Below, in pieces: positions 1 through 7,783 of a stretch of DNA of 64,000 nt; position 1 is the first letter of the stretch, and every line of letters begins with the position of its first letter. The notes under the pieces are model-generated. The model had not been told where the DNA came from, did no database searches, and was given only the letters and a program-made list of their open reading frames with translations. The DNA lies in assembly GCF_000311785.1 (NCBI RefSeq), contig NZ_HE978536.1:54287-118286 (forward strand), in the 5' to 3' direction. Made by a program: the position numbers and the translations under genes. The stretch is from Brevibacillus massiliensis. GTDB taxonomy: Bacteria > Bacillota > Bacilli > Brevibacillales > Brevibacillaceae.

Positions 1-3
1 AAG

Positions 4-36
4 AAAGAGAACGGCCGAAAAATCGACCGTTCTTTG
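4..36 (-). terminator. Probable intrinsic terminator of the ECF/nucleoside operon
   Basis: Read on the minus strand, an arm GAACGG (32-27) pairs with CCGTTC (14-9), with an inner CGA/TCG pair closing a T-rich loop. The stem is followed by TCTTTCTT. It lies about 30 bases after the shifted-frame stop codon of the phosphatase. That position supports the reading that the phosphatase gene really ends here rather than continuing past the window. Confidence 0.5.
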
Positions 37-64
37 TCACCATTTGTCACAAGTTTGCCACAGG

Positions 65-797
65 TTACTTTGTCTCCAGCGGACTGGCCAGATGGGAGGA
101 GACGATGATGATCTCGGGCCCCGGCCTGTTTCATTTGCGGCACGATTTTTTTCATCGCCTCTACCGGATCGCCGACGATGTTGTCCCCGACATCGGAAAT
201 GGCCGGCGTCTCCTCCGCAGTCAAACCGGTAAGCCCGATCTTGACGCCGTTCACCTCTTTGATGATAAACGGTTTGGCCCCTTCCGCTTCCGCGAACGTC
301 TTCCCGTTCTTGTCCGTGACATTGGCCGTGACCCAGGGGAAGGTGCTTGCCGCCACCAGTTTTTTCAGCTGCTCCGGCCCCATGTCGAAATCGTGGTTGC
401 CAAAGGTCTCGACATCGATTTTCATCGCATTGAACACGTCGATCATATGCTGTCCCTTGAATACAGTGGACAAGAGCGATGTCGCCGTGTCGTCGCCATT
501 GGCGATCGTCAGCGAATGGGGATGCTTCACGCGGATTTGCTGGATGAGGCCAAAGTAGTTGGCGATGTTTTTGGGGTCAGCCTCTGTGTAAAAATTGCCG
601 TGGAAGTGGGTATCGTGAATGATCGTTACGGTCGTGTCGGACAGGGGATGCCTGCTCATCTCGTAGTTCTCGCCGACAAAATTCAACTCACCCACCGCAG
701 CGGCAGTCGGGTGGGCCGCCGCCTGGCCTGCAATCGCTCCGATCATCAGCAGGCCCGCAGCCAGTGATGCGAGCCATTTTTTACATGTGTTGCGCAT
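65..797 (-). pseudogene. Truncated, frameshifted 5'-nucleotidase-like metallophosphatase
   Basis: Translation from ATG 797 gives a signal peptide (MRNTCKKW, then a hydrophobic stretch ending AGQAAA) and the N-terminal metal-binding motifs of the calcineurin-like 5'-nucleotidase family: HDTHFHG, NGDD and GNHDF. Around 119-122 (a run of four C on the plus strand) the conserved continuation PEIIIVSSHLA lies in another frame, reached by dropping one base. That frame meets TAA at 65-67. The unshifted frame stays open to the window edge with unconvincing sequence. Full-length family members are around 500 residues or more, so even a repaired product of about 244 residues would lack the C-terminal nucleotide-binding domain. 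The start overlaps the end of the upstream ATPase gene by 17 bases. An assembly indel could explain the shift but not the shortness. Confidence 0.65.
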
Positions 798-1614
798 TTG
801 TCTCCCTCCGTTCGCTGTTTTTTTGCTGCCATTCGATAAACTCCCGGGCCGTCAGGATCGTTTGCGGAATGCCCAGCCGCTCCGCAAGCTGCGTGATGTA
901 TGGCGTATCCAGACAAGCCTGCCGCAGCAGTTCCTTGTGCGAAAACACTTCCCGGGTCGATCCATCAAGCAGTACCCGCCCTTGGTTCAGCACGACCGTC
1001 CGCTCGAAATTTTCCGCGACAAAATCCATGTCGTGAATGATGGTCAGCACAAGCTTTCCTTCCGCCTTCAACGACTGGATGATCTCTTTGATCCGCTCCT
1101 TACCGGCAAAATCCTGGGCGATGGTCGGTTCATCCAAAATGAGAATGTCGGTATTCATCGCGAGAATCGATGCGATGCTGACCAGTTTTTTCTCGGACAA
1201 TCCCAGATCGTGCGGGTTGGCCTCCAGCTTGTCAGCGAGGCCGACTCGCTGCAGGGCTAAGACAGCGCTCTCACGTGCCGCATGTCTGTCTTGTTTCAGG
1301 TTGAGCGGCCCGAACATCACCTCATCCAGGACGGTGCGCTTGAATATCTGATCATTCGGATTTTGAAACACGAGTCCGACATGCCGGGACAGCTGCGCGA
1401 CCGTGACCTCCTTCGTGTTGATGCCGCGAATGAAGATGTCACCTGTGCTTGGTCTGAGCAGTCCTTTCAGCAATTTCACCAGCGTTGTTTTGCCTGCGCC
1501 GTTTTGGCCGATCAGCGCGGTGGAGCGGTGGTCAAATTCCAGGCTGAGCTGCTTGAGGATATCGCGGCCTGCTTCATAGGCAAACGACACGTTCTCGATC
1601 CGAATGTTACTCAC
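781..1614 (-). CDS. ECF transporter ATPase (second ATPase, EcfA2-like)
   Basis: A 277-residue ABC ATPase of the cobalt/ECF (CbiO) type. Walker A is GQNGAGKT near residue 37, the Q-loop is VFQNPNDQ and Walker B is LILDEPT. The signature motif is degenerate: LSEKKL in place of LSGGQ. ECF transporters use two ATPases bound to the T component, and an unequal pair is common in the family. The start overlaps the end of the first ATPase gene by eight bases, so the two are probably translationally coupled. It powers vitamin or nucleoside uptake through EcfT and the S component encoded upstream. Confidence 0.88.
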   Translation of the reverse strand: MSNIRIENVSFAYEAGRDILKQLSLEFDHRSTALIGQNGAGKTTLVKLLKGLLRPSTGDIFIRGINTKEVTVAQLSRHVGLVFQNPNDQIFKRTVLDEVMFGPLNLKQDRHAARESAVLALQRVGLADKLEANPHDLGLSEKKLVSIASILAMNTDILILDEPTIAQDFAGKERIKEIIQSLKAEGKLVLTIIHDMDFVAENFERTVVLNQGRVLLDGSTREVFSHKELLRQACLDTPYITQLAERLGIPQTILTAREFIEWQQKNSERRETNAQHM

Positions 1615-2452
1615 GTCGCATCACCAATGCTTTGCAGGCTTCATCCAACGTCGCCGGATAGTACGGCTCGCCCGCTATTTTCGCATCCAGCGCCTTGCAC
1701 ACCTCTGTATAGACGGGGGCGGCAATGCCGTACTGGTCCAGATCGTCTCTGGAAAACACCTTTTCGGGGCGGTCAAAATCGATGAGCCGGCCTTCGTGCA
1801 GCAGCAGGACGCGGTCCGCGTATTGGGCGACCTTCTCCATCTTGTGTTCAGCCATGATCACCGTCATCCCTTCGCGGCTTAAGCTCTGAATGGCGCGGAA
1901 AACCTCTTCCGAGCCCTGCGGATCAAGCTGGGACGTCGGTTCATCGAGCACGATGATCTTCGGCCGCATCGCGATGATACTGGCGATGGCCATGCGCTGC
2001 ATCTGCCCCCCGGACAGGTCGAACGGGGCGCGGTCTTTAAACGGGAGCATTTGCAAGAGGTCGAGCGCATGATCGATCCGATCGATCATCTCCGCCCGCG
2101 GAACTCCGAGATTTTCCAGGCCGAACGCAATCTCCTCGTAAACCGTCAGCTTGGAACCCGTCACCTGGGTAAACGGGTTCTGGAAGACGATGCCCACTTT
2201 CTTGCTGATCTCGTCGACCTGGCTCTTGCCTACTTCCAAGCCGTCGACGATGACTCTTCCGCCGTACCCCCCATGGTAAAAATGGGGAACCAGGCCGATC
2301 AGCGCCTGGCAGAGCGTGGATTTCCCCGCCAGATTTTTGCCGACGATCCCGATAAATTCCCCTTCCTCCACTTCAAAGGACAGCTCGTTAAGCGCCAGGG
2401 TTTGTGTCAGCGGGTAGCGGTACTTCAGCTGTTCTACGACAATGGTTTTCAT
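1607..2452 (-). CDS. ECF transporter ATPase (first ATPase, EcfA1-like)
   Basis: A 281-residue ABC ATPase. It has Walker A GKNLAGKS, Q-loop VFQNPFTQ, an intact signature LSGGQMQR and Walker B IVLDEPTSQLDPQG. The start is the ATG at 2452, which overlaps the TGA of ecfT in an ATGA arrangement. The open frame extends 17 codons further upstream but would run into ecfT. Together with the second ATPase it forms the energising module of an ECF transporter on the cytoplasmic face of the membrane. The intact signature contrasts with the degenerate one in its partner. Confidence 0.88.
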   Translation of the reverse strand: MKTIVVEQLKYRYPLTQTLALNELSFEVEEGEFIGIVGKNLAGKSTLCQALIGLVPHFYHGGYGGRVIVDGLEVGKSQVDEISKKVGIVFQNPFTQVTGSKLTVYEEIAFGLENLGVPRAEMIDRIDHALDLLQMLPFKDRAPFDLSGGQMQRMAIASIIAMRPKIIVLDEPTSQLDPQGSEEVFRAIQSLSREGMTVIMAEHKMEKVAQYADRVLLLHEGRLIDFDRPEKVFSRDDLDQYGIAAPVYTEVCKALDAKIAGEPYYPATLDEACKALVMRRE

Positions 2453-3216
2453 GACAAAATCCTCCAAATGACCACGATAATCACAACTCCGATCAGACCC
2501 CACTGCAGCACGGCGCTGTATTGATACGTTTGTTGTTCGTGCAAGAAGGTTTTTTCGCCGGTCGCGTTAAATCCCCTCACTTGCAGCGCCAAAGCACGTT
2601 CTTTGGTATTGAGCAAAGAGCTGAGCACGACAGGACCCAGCAGTGGAAAAAAGGCCCTGATGCGCACCAGCAAATTCCCCTCTGTTTCCATTCCCCGCGA
2701 GCGCTGCGCATCGGTAATGGTGCCCATCGTCGCGACCATTTGCGGAATAATTTGAAACACGGAGCTGAGCACGTATCCGATGCGCGGAGACAGTCCCTTA
2801 CGGACAAGCGCTTCCACCAGATCGGACGGCTTCGTCGTCAATACGAGAATGGAAAAAGCGCAGACGATGTTCGTGGCACGGAAGCAAATTCCCAACGCAT
2901 ACCAAAATCCTTCCTGGTATACCCCGATTGAGCCGATATGGAACCAGGCCGTGGCATTGCCGGGGTGAAACAGCGATTGGATGACGATCACCGTGGCGAG
3001 CACGAAGGCGACGAAGCCGAGGATTGGCATTGCCCTGTGAAATACCCTGGCGATCAGAAGCAGGCTCACGCTAAGCAGCAGGCAGACCCAGGCTGCGTGG
3101 AACGAGGGCGCGATAAAGGGAACGACAATGGCTGCACCAATGTAGTACAGCTTGGTAATCGGGTCTACGCTGTGTACCAGCGAATGACGGTTAACGTATA
3201 AACTCATGGACTTCAA
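2449..3216 (-). CDS. ECF transporter transmembrane T component
   Basis: A 255-residue membrane protein of the CbiQ/EcfT family. It starts with the amphipathic region and hydrophobic helices (YIGAAIVVPFIAPS, LLLSVSLLLIA). A central cytoplasmic part carries the coupling-helix-like motifs AQRSRGME and ALQVRGF; these short Ala-Arg-Gly motifs contact the ATPases in this family. The frame can start at TTG 3216 or ATG 3207 and neither ribosome site is clearly better. It sits between the S component and the two ATPases, as expected for a dedicated (group I-like) ECF cassette. Confidence 0.85.
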   Translation of the reverse strand: MKSMSLYVNRHSLVHSVDPITKLYYIGAAIVVPFIAPSFHAAWVCLLLSVSLLLIARVFHRAMPILGFVAFVLATVIVIQSLFHPGNATAWFHIGSIGVYQEGFWYALGICFRATNIVCAFSILVLTTKPSDLVEALVRKGLSPRIGYVLSSVFQIIPQMVATMGTITDAQRSRGMETEGNLLVRIRAFFPLLGPVVLSSLLNTKERALALQVRGFNATGEKTFLHEQQTYQYSAVLQWGLIGVVIIVVIWRILS

Positions 3217-3251
3217 AGAACTTCACCGTCTTTCTTTCCGCTCGCGATGAT

Positions 3252-3857
3252 TTAAATCGATTCCGTTTTGTTGTTGTTTTTGTAAAGCATAGTCAAGCTC
3301 TGCGGCAAAATGCGATAAATCCCGTAAGCCGCCAGCACGGTAATCACTTTGTCCGGCAAATCGACGACCAGTTCATCCAGGAACGAAGCCAGCCAGGTGG
3401 AGCCGGTCTGCGACATGACGTAGGTAAACAGGGCATCCCCCCAGAAATTGCCCGTCTGGCCGCCCCAAAACCAGACATTGAGCGGCGTGGAGATCACGAC
3501 AGCCGTGATCCCGACCGCCAAACCGACAACGACCGCTTTTCCCCAACTGGAAATCCAGCCCTTAAACGCCATGTAACCGGCGACCAGCCCCATAAAGACG
3601 CTGGTCAGCGCGTAAATAAACGAAATCGGGTCAACGGTCAGGCCGTAGATGATGTTGTTTATCAAGCCGGACAACGCCCCGATGATCGGCCCTGCCAGCA
3701 TGCTGGACAGGACGGTGCCGATGGCGTCGAGCCATAGCGGCAGCTTTAGTGCACCTGCAAACAATTTGCCGATATAGTTAATGCCGACCGCGACCGGAAT
3801 CAAAACAATCGCGGCGACGGAGAAGCGGAAAGACCAGATGCTTTGGTTCGCGCTCAT
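3252..3857 (-). CDS. ECF transporter S component, possibly nucleoside-specific
   Basis: A protein of about 201 residues with about six hydrophobic segments and the small-residue-rich helices typical of ECF substrate-binding (S) components. The start is ATG 3857: AGGAGG lies nine bases upstream, and the ATG six codons earlier is part of that site. The substrate cannot be read from sequence. The uridine-phosphorylase-like gene ends one base upstream of this start and a nucleotidase-like gene ends the operon, so a pyrimidine or purine nucleoside is the favoured guess. Riboflavin or queuosine-type precursors remain possible. Confidence 0.75.
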   Translation of the reverse strand: MSANQSIWSFRFSVAAIVLIPVAVGINYIGKLFAGALKLPLWLDAIGTVLSSMLAGPIIGALSGLINNIIYGLTVDPISFIYALTSVFMGLVAGYMAFKGWISSWGKAVVVGLAVGITAVVISTPLNVWFWGGQTGNFWGDALFTYVMSQTGSTWLASFLDELVVDLPDKVITVLAAYGIYRILPQSLTMLYKNNNKTESI

Positions 3858-3858
3858 T

Positions 3859-4638
3859 TCACATAACCTCCTCACAAGTTGTTTCGTCGTTATGGACGCT
3901 CAGAATCGTCTCCAGTGCCACCAGAATTTCTCTCTCCTCGCCCTGTTTGCAGGCGGCACTGGCGTCTACATACTCGTTGATGCCCGTTTCCAGATCGCCG
4001 TCCGCCTCAACCACGACATTCAGGACGGAGGCGACCTTCAACCCTTTTATGCCGCCGATGACAAACAGAGCCGCGGTCTCCATATCAGCCGCCAAAATCC
4101 CCTTGTCAGACCAATAGCGGTCGATTTGTTCCTCCCTGTCCGTATAAAAACTGTCGTGGCTGCGCACTCTTCCGCATTGGTGGCGAATATTCAGTCGCTT
4201 TGCCGTCTGATAGAGGTACATCAGCAAGCGGTGATCGGGAATGGCGGGATACGATTTTTCCACATAGGTTGTCGAGGTTCCGTCATCCCGTACCGCCCCG
4301 GAGGCGATGACCAGATCCCCCGGCAGGAGCCCTCTTTGCAAGGCGCCGCAGCTGCCGATGCGGATCATCGTCTCGACGCCGATATTTCTCAATTCTTCCA
4401 CGGCGATTCCCATGGAGGGGCCGCCGATCCCGGTCGAGGTAACGAGTACCTTCACCCCTTTGTACAGACCGGATACGGTTCGAAACTCCCGGTTGTACAT
4501 CAACTCTTTCGGTTGCTCTAAAAAACGGGCGACCACGTCGACCCTTTGCGGATCTCCAGGCAGTATGGCGTATTTTGCGCTGTCAGCTGTGCCGATGCGA
4601 ATGTGGGGTTGGACCGAGTCTGCCACGAATGATGACAC
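3859..4638 (-). CDS. Nucleoside phosphorylase, uridine phosphorylase-like
   Basis: A 259-residue member of the PNP/UDP phosphorylase family, which splits a nucleoside with phosphate into base and (deoxy)ribose 1-phosphate in the cytoplasm. Visible motifs are LPGDPQRV (phosphate loop), TGIGGPSMG, RIGSCGAL and AADMETAALF, the last with the ribose-contacting Met-Glu. Uridine phosphorylase is preferred over DeoD because of the GAVRDDGTS segment, but purine specificity cannot be excluded. GTG 4638 is the longest start; GTG 4626 has better spacing from GGAAGG. It lies 25 bases after the Crp/Fnr gene and one base before the S component. Confidence 0.8.
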   Translation of the reverse strand: MSSFVADSVQPHIRIGTADSAKYAILPGDPQRVDVVARFLEQPKELMYNREFRTVSGLYKGVKVLVTSTGIGGPSMGIAVEELRNIGVETMIRIGSCGALQRGLLPGDLVIASGAVRDDGTSTTYVEKSYPAIPDHRLLMYLYQTAKRLNIRHQCGRVRSHDSFYTDREEQIDRYWSDKGILAADMETAALFVIGGIKGLKVASVLNVVVEADGDLETGINEYVDASAACKQGEEREILVALETILSVHNDETTCEEVM

Positions 4639-4663
4639 CTTCCTTCAAGCTGTGCAAGCCCAT

Positions 4664-5359
4664 TTACTGAAATTTGCTGGCTATTTTCTCTTCCTTTAAT
4701 TTTTCAACATCTCTTACGATAATACCCTGACTATGAATATCGATAATTCCTTTTTCCTTTAAGCTTTGCAAAATCCGGTTGACACTCCGCTGGGTTACGG
4801 CAAACTGGCTGCTGAGCTGCGTTTTGTTGACGTTTATCCGCGGCTCTTTTTCCGCTTTGCCGCCATGTTCCAGCGATTCGACCAAAAAACTGCATACGCG
4901 ATGGTATAAAGAATAAAGCGTGTCGTCCCCTACTTTTTGGGACAAATTATAAAACGCTTTAGACAAGTACTGGATCATCAGCCGATTCAGGTTCATGTCT
5001 AATTCCAGCCACCGAAAGAACTGCCCCCTTTCCAAACCAATCAGCTTCAGATCGGTAAGCGCCTTCACGTTGCAGACAAACGGTTTCCGCTCGAAGATTT
5101 CCAGCTCGCCGATGAGATCTCCCTTCTGGTAAACCGTCAGCGAGTACTCCCGGCCGTTCTCAGCCAAAATATGGATATCAGCCGAACCTTCCACGATGAT
5201 GTACAGGCAGTCCTGCACGTCTCCCTGCCGGAAGACGGTCGAACCGCGGGGATACTCGGCGAGCTTCCACTGCCGCAGGATGTCGTAGGGACAATGCTTC
5301 AGCAATTGATAAATCTTCGGGTCTTCTTCGATTAATCTGATAACAGCGCTTACATCCAT
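4664..5359 (-). CDS. Crp/Fnr-family transcriptional regulator
   Basis: A protein of about 231 residues. The N-terminal cyclic-nucleotide-binding-like beta-barrel (residues 20-130) includes FRQGDVQDCLYIIVEG and GDLIGELEIF. A C-terminal Crp-type winged helix contains LSSQFAVTQRSVNRILQSLK. No N-terminal cysteine cluster of the Fnr type is present, so it is unlikely to be an iron-sulfur oxygen sensor. ATG 5359 is chosen because GGGGGTG lies just upstream. As first gene of the operon it is probably the local regulator of nucleoside uptake and cleavage; the ligand is unknown. A palindrome just upstream may be its own operator. Confidence 0.85.
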   Translation of the reverse strand: MDVSAVIRLIEEDPKIYQLLKHCPYDILRQWKLAEYPRGSTVFRQGDVQDCLYIIVEGSADIHILAENGREYSLTVYQKGDLIGELEIFERKPFVCNVKALTDLKLIGLERGQFFRWLELDMNLNRLMIQYLSKAFYNLSQKVGDDTLYSLYHRVCSFLVESLEHGGKAEKEPRINVNKTQLSSQFAVTQRSVNRILQSLKEKGIIDIHSQGIIVRDVEKLKEEKIASKFQ

Positions 5360-5389
5360 CTGTTCACCCCCTATCATACAGGTTTCAAC

Positions 5390-5431
5390 GTTGGATCAAT
5401 AGGACGGCTGTCCCTGTCCAACAACATTATA
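5390..5431 (-). promoter_or_regulatory. Promoter -10 and nested palindrome ahead of the Crp/Fnr operon
   Basis: On the minus strand a TATAAT hexamer sits at 5431-5426, with no convincing -35 box. It is followed at once by a nested inverted repeat: GTTGGA (5390-5395) with TCCAAC (5417-5422), and inside it GGAC (5402-5405) with GTCC (5410-5413). The symmetry covers the expected transcription start, which suits an operator for the regulator encoded next or a short 5' RNA structure. Confidence 0.4.
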
Positions 5432-5509
5432 AGGCCATTTTGAACCGAATTTGCATCCGCTTTGGGAAATATGTCCCGATCGCGAGCTCCAAGTCCTTTT
5501 TTCGGGGCC

Positions 5510-6352
5510 TCACTCCGGTTTTTGCTGAAAGTACTTGCCATAAATCTCCTGCAGCTTGCCGTTTTCCTTGATCGTTTTGAGTCCTTGATTGATCTTGCCC
5601 AGAAACTCGGTATTTCCCTTCCGCACCATTATCCCGTAATACTCTTTGTCAAACGAATCATCCCGCAATAGTTTATACTTCTTCTCTTTCATTTTCGGCA
5701 AAAAGTACTGCAGAAATCCGTTGTCCGCGATCACCGCGTCCACCCGGCCGTTAAAAAAGTCATCGATTGCTCCCAAAAAGTCATCGTAGCCCCGCAGACC
5801 CTCGTATGTCTTGCCAAACGCCTTCTGCAGAACGACCTCCCCTGTGGTGGCCGACTGTACGGCGATTTGCTTCCCCTTTAAATCAGCCAGCCCGGAAGCA
5901 GGCGAATCCTCCGGTACCATGATCAGCTGGGTCGCTTCAAAATACGGGTCGGAGAAGTCAAATTTCTTTTTCCGCTCTTCCGTGATCGTAATGGCGTCAA
6001 TACCGGCGTCGATCGAGCCTTTCTCAATTCCGTCAAACAGCGGGTCCCAGCCGGTAGGCATGATCTCGATCTGAAAGCCGGCCGCTTCCGCGATCGCGGT
6101 AATCACATCCACATCGAAGCCCGTCACCTTGTTTCCGTCCATCATCTCAAACGGCGGAAAAGTCACCTCCATGGCGACGACGTATTTTTTCTCCGGTACG
6201 GCTTCCTGCTGTGTCCCTGCCCCCTTGCCCGGCTCCTGCGCCGCTTCCTTGCCTGCCGTCTGATCGGCCGTGCCGCATCCGACAGCAAGCAACGAGAGCA
6301 GCAGCACCGCCATCAGCGCTTGCAGCCAGTTCCTGTAGTGCTTCACACTCAT
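5510..6352 (-). CDS. Amino-acid ABC transporter substrate-binding lipoprotein (orphan)
   Basis: A 280-residue extracytoplasmic binding protein of the polar amino acid family (SBP_bac_3). A lipoprotein signal ends LLAVGC around residue 26, followed by a charged linker. The mature fold has the family motifs TFPPFEMMDG, GFDVDVI and DAGIDAITIT. The start is ATG 6352 with AGGAGG six bases upstream; a GTG one codon earlier is less likely. No permease or ATPase lies beside it, so it must work with a transporter elsewhere or be a ligand sensor. It is convergent with nothing and divergent from the 64-residue protein. Confidence 0.85.
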   Translation of the reverse strand: MSVKHYRNWLQALMAVLLLSLLAVGCGTADQTAGKEAAQEPGKGAGTQQEAVPEKKYVVAMEVTFPPFEMMDGNKVTGFDVDVITAIAEAAGFQIEIMPTGWDPLFDGIEKGSIDAGIDAITITEERKKKFDFSDPYFEATQLIMVPEDSPASGLADLKGKQIAVQSATTGEVVLQKAFGKTYEGLRGYDDFLGAIDDFFNGRVDAVIADNGFLQYFLPKMKEKKYKLLRDDSFDKEYYGIMVRKGNTEFLGKINQGLKTIKENGKLQEIYGKYFQQKPE

Positions 6353-6389
6353 CACACTCCTCCTGTGCGTTATAGTATGAGGGTATTTT

Positions 6390-6450
6390 CGTTAGAATAT
6401 TTTGTCAATTGTATTTTTACCTGCTCCTCCCCCCTTCTGATACTCTAACG
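6390..6450. promoter_or_regulatory. Inverted repeat between divergent genes
   Basis: CGTTAGAATAT (6390-6400) is repeated inverted, with one mismatch, as ATACTCTAACG (6440-6450). The arms lie between the start of the binding protein (6352, minus) and the small protein (6471, plus). A TTGACA-like -35 (TGTCAA on the plus strand, near 6404) lies between the arms for the leftward gene. A shared operator is plausible but no regulator can be assigned. Confidence 0.35.
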
Positions 6451-6470
6451 AACGGAAGGAGGTGAGAGTG

Positions 6471-6665
6471 ATGGATAAGCATCTGTACTTTTTTGTCAGC
6501 CTGAAAGATGCTGTACGGCTCAACAGTGAACTGCTTCGGCGCGGGATTACCCGCTACTATCTCCAGCCTCACGGCGAGGGAGTGGCATTCGTCTTCGAAA
6601 AAGTATCCCGTTTTCGGCGAGTCACGTTGCAACACCTCTTCGGTACAGATGGCGAACTCCAGTAG
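6471..6665 (+). CDS. Uncharacterised 64-residue protein
   Basis: A small open frame with an excellent ribosome site (AGGAGGTGA, five bases before ATG 6471), which is the main reason to accept it. The product begins MDKHLYFFVS, is moderately charged and has no membrane segment or cysteine. A start beta-strand, a helix (LKDAVRLNSELLRRG) and further strands suggest a small alpha/beta fold. I do not recognise it. The helix is faintly like the N-terminus of DUF3343-type small proteins, but their cysteine is missing. Confidence 0.6.
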   Translation: MDKHLYFFVSLKDAVRLNSELLRRGITRYYLQPHGEGVAFVFEKVSRFRRVTLQHLFGTDGELQ

Positions 6666-6673
6666 AACGACGG

Positions 6674-6698
6674 CCAGCCCCTCCTAGCGGGGGGCTGG
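6674..6698. terminator. GC-rich hairpin after the small gene
   Basis: CCAGCCCC (6674-6681) pairs with GGGGCTGG (6691-6698) around a nine-base loop, just after the stop of the 64-residue gene. There is no T-run on either strand, so termination is uncertain. It could equally be an mRNA-stabilising stem. Confidence 0.35.
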
Positions 6699-6800
6699 TC
6701 AATCCCAAGCAGGGCCGGGACTTGATTCGCTGCAGATACTGCCAGGGTGCAAAGCCGCTGACCATTTGCCTTGCAGCCATGCGGCAAAGCGGTTTTCCCG

Positions 6801-7625
6801 TCAGCTCAGCGCTCCGGCTATTGTGATCAGGCTGCGAATATACCGGTACGCCGCGACAAAATCATCCGTTTCAAAACGATGGGTAGTCGGATTTACCCGT
6901 TCTACGATAGGAAGAATTCCCGCTGCGTCAGCCAGCCCCGAATGAAGGTAGGTTACCTCTACGCGAAAAGGGCCTTGCACCACGACAGGCGACATCTCGC
7001 GGAGACGTGAAAGCGCTTCGACCGTTTTTTGTTTGATCAGGTTTTTTGCCTTTTGCGGGCTGGCATGTTTTGCTGTTTGCCGATTGATGGTCTGTTTGAC
7101 GACGGCTGTTTCGATCATCGGCATGAACTCCAGCGCCTCGTTGGCGGCATGCTGGCAGCCCGTGACGAGGACGACCGGCACCCCGAACACTCCCGCGATA
7201 CATGCGTTCAATCCGATCTCCCCCATATCCCTGTGATTGATTTTGATATTTTGGATTACGCCGCCGTGGAAGGTATGATTCAAAATGCCGTCATTCCCCA
7301 TTCTTGCGTGGTAGCCCAAAAAAATCGCCGCATCAAAGCCGGCAGCAATCCCTTCCATCATGGCGAGCATCTTCGGGGAACCGGTGATGTACTCTGCCTC
7401 CGGGTGCATCGCTTCCGGTATCAGATTGCGCATCGTTCCGTGCGAATCATTGACCACCACTTCTGTGGCCCCTGCCATCAGCGCACCCTCGATGCAAGCG
7501 TTCACTTCACCCGTCATCAGCATTCTGGCACGATCGTGTTCCCTCCCTTCCCGCGCAGTATGCTCCCGATGGACGACCCCTGCTACTCCTTCGATATCGG
7601 CGGATATAAATACTCTCAAACTCAT
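6801..7625 (-). CDS. dppA: D-aminopeptidase, M55 family (DppA-like)
   Basis: About 274 residues of the M55 zinc peptidase family, whose Bacillus member DppA releases N-terminal D-amino acids from short peptides such as D-Ala-D-Ala. Metal and catalytic motifs are visible: SADIEGVAGV (Asp and Glu), VNDSHGTMRN (His), FLGYHARMG (His) and MGEIGLNA (Glu). The frame extends upstream, but GGGAGG lies just before ATG 7625. That spacing is short, and TTG 7619 is eight bases from the site, so the true start may be two codons later. It is transcribed divergently from the asparaginase-Opp operon, suggesting it processes peptides imported there. Confidence 0.85.
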   Translation of the reverse strand: MSLRVFISADIEGVAGVVHREHTAREGREHDRARMLMTGEVNACIEGALMAGATEVVVNDSHGTMRNLIPEAMHPEAEYITGSPKMLAMMEGIAAGFDAAIFLGYHARMGNDGILNHTFHGGVIQNIKINHRDMGEIGLNACIAGVFGVPVVLVTGCQHAANEALEFMPMIETAVVKQTINRQTAKHASPQKAKNLIKQKTVEALSRLREMSPVVVQGPFRVEVTYLHSGLADAAGILPIVERVNPTTHRFETDDFVAAYRYIRSLITIAGALS

Positions 7626-7705
7626 TACCTCCCAATAAAACCTATTTTCACCCTTAAAACAATATTCCACATCTTTCATTTATTCACCTTCTTCTAAAAA
7701 ACAGG

Positions 7706-7734
7706 TTGAAATAGGTTGTATCATGAGATAATAT
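7706..7734 (+). promoter_or_regulatory. Sigma-A promoter of the module 1 operon
   Basis: TTGAAA (7706-7711), a 17-base spacer and TAATAT (7729-7734) precede the asparaginase_II gene, placing the transcription start near 7741. No -24/-12 sigma-54 element was found in this gap. That contrasts with module 2, whose operon has one. Confidence 0.5.
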
Positions 7735-7783
7735 AATCCCTATAATTCGAAAAATAGAAATCACGGAAAAGGGCTGAAATTTT

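Noticed and set aside
7740-7765. CodY-like box (AATTCGAAAAATAG) before the module 1 operon
   Set aside because: It lacks several positions of the AATTTTCWGAAAATT consensus and AT-rich DNA gives such partial matches by chance.
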